Positions 60,053 to 64,000 of a stretch of 64,000 nt of DNA are shown here, piece by piece; position 1 is the stretch's first letter, and each line of letters opens with the position of its first letter. Both the position numbers and the translations under genes were made by a program. The notes under the pieces were generated by a model. The model was given only the letters and a program-made list of their open reading frames with translations, had not been told where the DNA came from and did not search any database. Origin of the DNA: Anaerolineae bacterium (GTDB lineage Bacteria; Chloroflexota; Anaerolineae; Anaerolineales; Anaerolineaceae); NCBI GenBank assembly GCA_013178095.1, contig JABLXK010000014.1, positions 62,001 through 126,000 of the forward strand, given 5' to 3'.

Positions 60053-61099
60053 ATGTTGAACTTCGTTAAAAACAACAAAGAATGGATATTGATATTTCTT
60101 GGTATCATTCTGATCACCTTTGCTGTGTTTAATTTATTCGATTTCAATCCCTTTACCTACTTGCAAGCGCGGCAGGAGACGCCGGTTGTTGAGCAGGATG
60201 GTTTCGCGCCTTTGTTCATTCCGGTTTCCCAGGCCGCTCCCGCCGCGCAGGCGGTTGATCCGGCTGCCGCTAAAGGTTTTGCCCCCGAACGCATCGTGAT
60301 CGACAAGATCGGCCTCGACGCGCCAGTGATCTCAGCCGATAGCATGAACGCCTCGGTCGATGGGCAGGAGGTGACTCAGTTCCTCATCCCCAACGAGTTC
60401 GCAGCCGGTTGGCATGAAGGCTCCGCCCCGTTAGGTGTAATCGGCAATACGGTCATCAGCGGCCACCACAATGCCTTCGGCAAGGTCTTTGAACATCTCA
60501 TCGATCTGGAGGTCGGCGACGAGGTCATCATGCTGAGCGGGGTCCACGAATTCTATTACGTGATCGTAAACAAAATGATCCTGCCTGAAAAGGAGGAGTC
60601 GCTCGACCGCCGCCTGCAGAATGCCCGCTGGATTCTGCCCTCCACTGATGAGCGCCTGACGCTGGTCACTTGCTGGCCGGCTAACTCCAACTCGCACCGG
60701 TTGATACTGGTGGCTGTTCCTGAAGAAAAACCCCAGCCCACCCCCACTCCCGCACCCTCATCTGAACCGACCAAAGCCATCCAGATCGGCCGCCCGGTCA
60801 CCGATCTGCTCTCGTCCGGGCAGCCCACCCCCCTTCCTGAATCCGGCGATTTCATCGTGCGCAATGCCGGCCGTTATTCGGTCAATATCCGTGAATTGCC
60901 TGACATGGAAAGCGGTATCATCGGATCGTTCAAAGCCGGCCACGAAGCCGCCGGCCTGGGCCGTACGGAAGACGGCGCCTGGATTTATATCGATTACCAC
61001 GGTAAGAAAGGCTGGGTTTCCGCCGAGCTGGTGCAGATCCTGCTGCCGGTCGATTCGCTGCCCACCATTTCCGCCCCAACGCTCACCCCTGCTCCCTGA
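60053..61099 (+). CDS. sortase with C-terminal SH3b domain
   Basis: The 348-residue protein has an N-terminal membrane anchor (about 10-30), a linker, and a sortase domain (about 75-225). The catalytic residues are visible: His in SGHHNAFG (near 139), Cys in LVTCWPANSNSHR (near 206) and the following Arg. A Pro/Thr-rich linker (about 226-245) leads to an SH3b-type domain (about 262-330: NIRELPDMESGIIGSFKAGHEA, then GWVSAELVQ). Sortases join sorting-signal proteins to the cell surface. The SH3b may target the wall. No sorting-motif substrate gene was recognised in the window. Confidence 0.87.
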   Translation: MLNFVKNNKEWILIFLGIILITFAVFNLFDFNPFTYLQARQETPVVEQDGFAPLFIPVSQAAPAAQAVDPAAAKGFAPERIVIDKIGLDAPVISADSMNASVDGQEVTQFLIPNEFAAGWHEGSAPLGVIGNTVISGHHNAFGKVFEHLIDLEVGDEVIMLSGVHEFYYVIVNKMILPEKEESLDRRLQNARWILPSTDERLTLVTCWPANSNSHRLILVAVPEEKPQPTPTPAPSSEPTKAIQIGRPVTDLLSSGQPTPLPESGDFIVRNAGRYSVNIRELPDMESGIIGSFKAGHEAAGLGRTEDGAWIYIDYHGKKGWVSAELVQILLPVDSLPTISAPTLTPAP

Positions 61100-61133
61100 T
61101 TTTTTCGATTGTTGATTGGATCCGCTTATCCCC

Positions 61134-61161
61134 TTGTATTATAGAATAACCGTTCTATAAT
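61134..61161 (+). promoter_or_regulatory. promoter and LexA-like inverted repeat of the radical-SAM gene
   Basis: TTGTAT (61134-61139) and TATAAT (61156-61161), 16 bases apart, lead directly to the ATG at 61168, 6 bases on, which suggests a leaderless transcript. ATTATAGAA (61138-61146) and TTCTATAAT (61153-61161) form a perfect inverted repeat over the promoter. Its centre reads GAATAACCGTTC, one base from the Gram-positive-type SOS box GAACN4GTTC. A damage regulator could bind here. Confidence 0.55.
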
Positions 61162-61167
61162 TAGGGC

Positions 61168-62316
61168 ATGGACGAGCTTCAGAAACTGGAACTGCTTTCC
61201 GGCGCCAGCCAACGCGAAGCCGGCGAGGACGGCTGCCGGCTTTCGGGCGCTGTCTCTAAAAAGGGTATCGTTCTCACGCAGGCGCGCCTGCCAAATGGTA
61301 AATCCACCACCCTGTTAAAATCGCTGCTCTCCACTTATTGTGAGAATGACTGCCTCTACTGTTGTTTTCGCCGCGGGCGCGATATCCGCCGCGCCAGTTA
61401 TCAGCCGGAGGAATTCGCCCGCGTGGTGCTCAATCTCACCAATGCCGGTCTCATCCAGGGTGTTTTTCTCAGTTCCGGCGTGTTCGGCGGCGGCGTGCTC
61501 ACTCAGGACCGGCTGATAGCTACCGCCGAGGTGCTCCGCAATAAATTTGAATACCGCGGCTACCTGCATCTCAAGATCATGCCGGGTGCCGAATACGACC
61601 AGGTGCTGGCTTCCATGCGCCTGGCCGACCGCGTGTCCGTCAATCTCGAAGCGCCCAACGCCCGCCGCCTACCCGATCTGGCGCCCAGCAAGCGCTTTCT
61701 GCCGCAGTTGCTCACTCCCCTGCGCTGGATCAACCAGATCCGCCGGGCTTTGCCCGCCGCCGGCGGTTGGAAGAACCGCTGGCCGTCTTCCTGCACCCAG
61801 TTCGTGGTGGGCGGGGCGGGCGAGAGCGACCTGGAATTGCTGGAAACTTCCCAAACCCTCCACCGCGCGTACGGATTGTGGCGCGTATATTACTCAGCGC
61901 TCAAGCCCGAATTGGATACACCCCTGCAGCACCATGACCCTATCCCGCTGCGCCGTGAGCTGCGCCTTTACCAGGCCGATTTTCTGCTGCGCGATTATGG
62001 TTTTTCCCGGCAGGAACTCATCCTCGATCCCGCCGGCAACCTGCCCCTCGAATCCGATCCCAAGCAGCGCTGGGCGCAGGCCCATCTCGCCCCCCAGCCG
62101 CTGGAACTTAACTGCGCCAGCCGCGAAGAATTGCTGCGCGTGCCCGGCATCGGCCCCAAATCTGCCGAAGCCATTCTGAAAGCCCGCCGCTGGCATACCC
62201 TGCGCGATCTCGGCAGCCTGGAAAAACTGGGCATCCGTTCGCAACGCGCCGCGGCTTTTGTCCTGCTCGATGGCCGCCGTCCCCCCACCCAGCCCAGCTT
62301 GTTTGCGTTAGAATAA
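61168..62316 (+). CDS. putative DNA modification/repair radical SAM protein
   Basis: The 382-residue protein has the radical-SAM CX3CX2C cluster in CENDCLYC (Cys58, Cys62, Cys65). A TIM-barrel follows, with LSSGVFGGGVLTQDRL. The C-terminal helix-hairpin-helix domain (about 315-370) has NCASREELLRVPGIGPKSAEAIL and GLRSQRA-like turns (GIRSQRAAAF). This matches the family annotated as DNA modification/repair radical SAM protein (TIGR03916 type), often encoded beside a uracil-DNA glycosylase-like partner, which is not seen here. Its SOS-box-like promoter supports a DNA-damage role. Confidence 0.88.
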   Translation: MDELQKLELLSGASQREAGEDGCRLSGAVSKKGIVLTQARLPNGKSTTLLKSLLSTYCENDCLYCCFRRGRDIRRASYQPEEFARVVLNLTNAGLIQGVFLSSGVFGGGVLTQDRLIATAEVLRNKFEYRGYLHLKIMPGAEYDQVLASMRLADRVSVNLEAPNARRLPDLAPSKRFLPQLLTPLRWINQIRRALPAAGGWKNRWPSSCTQFVVGGAGESDLELLETSQTLHRAYGLWRVYYSALKPELDTPLQHHDPIPLRRELRLYQADFLLRDYGFSRQELILDPAGNLPLESDPKQRWAQAHLAPQPLELNCASREELLRVPGIGPKSAEAILKARRWHTLRDLGSLEKLGIRSQRAAAFVLLDGRRPPTQPSLFALE

Positions 62317-62375
62317 ACCGGTTCCCATTTTTCCGCTTGGGCTTATAATTCATTCCATCTGCTTGTAGGGACAAC

Positions 62376-63539
62376 ATGACCACCTTAATCGAAAACGCCA
62401 CGCTGATTACGCCATTTGAAGAACTGTGCGATTCTGCCCTGCTATTTGACGACCAGGGTCAGATCGTGTCTATAGGTGAAACGCCGGCTTCCTTAAGCGG
62501 AAAAATCATGCGTATCGACGCGGGCGGTAGGTATCTCATCCCCGGCCTGATCGATATGCACGTGCATGGCGGCTTCGGCGTTTCCTTCGGTCTGGGTGAT
62601 CTGGCAGTTGATCTGGAAAAGTATGCAACCTGGGCTGCCGGTAACGCTGAAACCGGTTTTCTGCTTTCCCTCACCGGGCCGCATGCGGATTTTATCGAAA
62701 AAACGATCTCTGCCTATGCCGGTTTGCTGTCGGGGGTCTTTCCGGGTGCGCAGCCTCTCGGCTTGCACCTCGAGGGGCCGTTCCTCAATCCCGAAAGGCA
62801 CGGAGCCTATAACCCGGCCTGGATTCGCTTGCCCAGCCGCGAGGAGACGCAGCGTTATCTCGATGCCGGCCGGGGTTGGATCAAACACGTGACCCTCGCG
62901 CCGGAGCTGCCGGGCGCGCCCGAGGTGGCGCGTATGCTGGCCGATGCCGGCGTGATTCCCGCCCTGGGCCACTCCAACACGGATTTTGAAACTGCGTCCG
63001 CTGCTTTGCGCGGGGATTACTCCCATGTGACCCATGCTTTCAACGCCCAATCGCCGCTCAACCACCGCCAGCCGGGCGTGGTGGGCGCGCTATTGGCTTC
63101 CGAACGCGTCACGGCTGAATTGATCGCTGACGGCCGCCATGTTCATCCGGCCACCATGCGCATCCTGCTGCGCTGCCTGGGCGCCGATCGCCTCGTGTTG
63201 ATCACCGATGCCATGCCGGGCGCCGGTATGCCGGATGGTGATTATGATTTGCTCGGCCAGAAAGTCGCTGTGCGCGGCGGCTTTGCCACCCTGCCGGATG
63301 GCACCATTGGTGGCAGTACGGCTGCTCTCAACGGCTGCGTGCGCAACATGATCAGGTTGGCAGGCGCTTCCTTTAAAGAAGCGGTTCAAATGGCTTCCTT
63401 CAATCCCGCCAGGGTGCTGGGGTTGGACGACCGGCTGGGCAGTTTACAGCCCGGTAAATCCGCCGATCTGGCTCTGGTCGACGCGGATTTGAATGTCTTC
63501 ATGACCTTCGTAAAAGGCAAATTGGTATACTCAAAATAA
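62376..63539 (+). CDS. nagA: N-acetylglucosamine-6-phosphate deacetylase
   Basis: The 387-residue protein is an amidohydrolase with PGLIDMHVHGGFG (metal-binding HVH, about 55-67), LGLHLEGPFLNPERHGAY (metal Glu in LEGPF), LGHSNTDF (about 197-204), THAFNAQSPLNHR and LITDAMPGAG (catalytic Asp, about 272-281). It converts GlcNAc-6-phosphate to glucosamine-6-phosphate and acetate, recycling cell-wall or chitin sugar. The gene starts 59 bases after the radical-SAM gene, and the Gfo/Idh/MocA gene follows after 13 bases. Confidence 0.94.
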   Translation: MTTLIENATLITPFEELCDSALLFDDQGQIVSIGETPASLSGKIMRIDAGGRYLIPGLIDMHVHGGFGVSFGLGDLAVDLEKYATWAAGNAETGFLLSLTGPHADFIEKTISAYAGLLSGVFPGAQPLGLHLEGPFLNPERHGAYNPAWIRLPSREETQRYLDAGRGWIKHVTLAPELPGAPEVARMLADAGVIPALGHSNTDFETASAALRGDYSHVTHAFNAQSPLNHRQPGVVGALLASERVTAELIADGRHVHPATMRILLRCLGADRLVLITDAMPGAGMPDGDYDLLGQKVAVRGGFATLPDGTIGGSTAALNGCVRNMIRLAGASFKEAVQMASFNPARVLGLDDRLGSLQPGKSADLALVDADLNVFMTFVKGKLVYSK

Positions 63540-63552
63540 GGAGAACGCATTC

Positions 63553-64000
63553 ATGACAGAAAAACAATTGAAAGTCGGCCTGGTCGGCCTGGGTTTTATC
63601 GGCAAGGTCCACGCGCATGCCTATCATTCCATCCCCTATTGCTTCAGCCAGCCGAAAATCAACGCCCGCCTGGCTGCCGTGCTACGTTCCGCCGCCGGCC
63701 GCGATCGGGAGTTATTGAAAAACCTGGGAGGACCGCTGGAAACCGCCGATCCACTTGATTTCTTCAACCAGGACCTGGACGTGGTCGATGTATGCTCTCC
63801 CAACCACCTGCACCTCGAGCATATTTCCGCCGCGGCGGATAAGAAGCAGCATATTTATTGTGAAAAACCGCTGGCGTTGAATTTAGCCGAAGCCCGACTG
63901 ATGGCCGAAAAAGCGGACCGGGCCGGCGTGCTGACCCATACCGCTTTCGTCATGCGCTATTATCCCGCCGCCCGCCAGGTCAAAGCCATCCTGGCCAGCG
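63553..64000 (+). CDS. Gfo/Idh/MocA family oxidoreductase (3' part missing)
   Basis: The frame from the ATG at 63553 (AAGGAGAA upstream) stays open to the window edge, giving about 149 residues. It starts LKVGLVGLGFIGKVHAHAYHS (NAD(P)-binding, shown split) and continues with DVVDVCSPNHLHLEHI (about 75-90) and the hallmark YCEKPLALNLAEA (about 102-114). The substrate domain is missing. It should oxidise or reduce a sugar or inositol derivative and is probably co-transcribed with nagA. Confidence 0.9.
   Translation, partial: MTEKQLKVGLVGLGFIGKVHAHAYHSIPYCFSQPKINARLAAVLRSAAGRDRELLKNLGGPLETADPLDFFNQDLDVVDVCSPNHLHLEHISAAADKKQHIYCEKPLALNLAEARLMAEKADRAGVLTHTAFVMRYYPAARQVKAILAS

Overview
The window looks like a chromosomal stretch from a free-living Chloroflexota bacterium, most likely class Anaerolineae. 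This is inferred from content, not from a marker gene. The clues are secreted lipoproteins with Thr/Pro-rich linkers and an NBR1-type Ig-like domain, a sortase with an SH3b tail, a Tat operon, a short aspartate-rich set of c-di-GMP sensor proteins, an MscL with a zinc ribbon, and a mitochondrial-type citrate synthase. No rRNA, tRNA or CRISPR array was seen.

Region 1 (1-4.8 kb, minus strand) is an exopolysaccharide operon: O-antigen ligase/polymerase (cut by the left edge), a Wzz-like protein, a GT4 glycosyltransferase, a phosphoglycosyl transferase and a membrane protein. Two of the five proteins carry GGDEF-like domains that have lost the GGDEF motif. Region 2 (4.9-18.9 kb) is a signalling block: two proteins on the minus strand and four on the plus strand, with two intact GGDEF cyclases (both with an RxxD I-site), two HD-GYP phosphodiesterases, a MASE3 histidine kinase and a tandem receiver protein. 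Together they suggest c-di-GMP control of the neighbouring polysaccharide genes.

Region 3 (19-27.4 kb) is housekeeping: PEBP, mscL, pyruvate dehydrogenase E1alpha/E1beta/E2, a TspO-like protein, DUF1475, DegV, a PfkB sugar kinase and an alpha/alpha-toroid protein. Region 4 (27.5-35.9 kb) holds a Met/Gly-rich exported protein with its two-component system, an RRM protein, and a GntR(YtrA)-ABC transporter operon headed by a secreted WD40 protein under a 34-bp perfect palindrome.

Region 5 (35.9-57.5 kb) contains two PLP enzymes and then a segment bracketed by two nearly identical IS110-group elements in the same orientation. Between them lie citrate synthase, an IclR regulator, isocitrate dehydrogenase, aconitase, several lipoproteins, a class II aldolase, a class III aminotransferase, a lone PTS EIIB, a class V aminotransferase, an SDR epimerase and a PanE-like reductase. 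Region 6 (57.7-64 kb) has a rubrerythrin-VIT1 protein, tatABC, sortase, a radical-SAM DNA repair-type protein, nagA and a Gfo/Idh/MocA oxidoreductase cut by the right edge.

The most striking observation is that the 5' noncoding end of each IS110 copy can be folded by eye into a two-loop bridge RNA. Its donor loop repeats the element ends, and its target loop matches the site where the element sits. That site is a family of hairpin (REP-like) repeats beginning CCCGTAG, several unoccupied copies of which are in this window.
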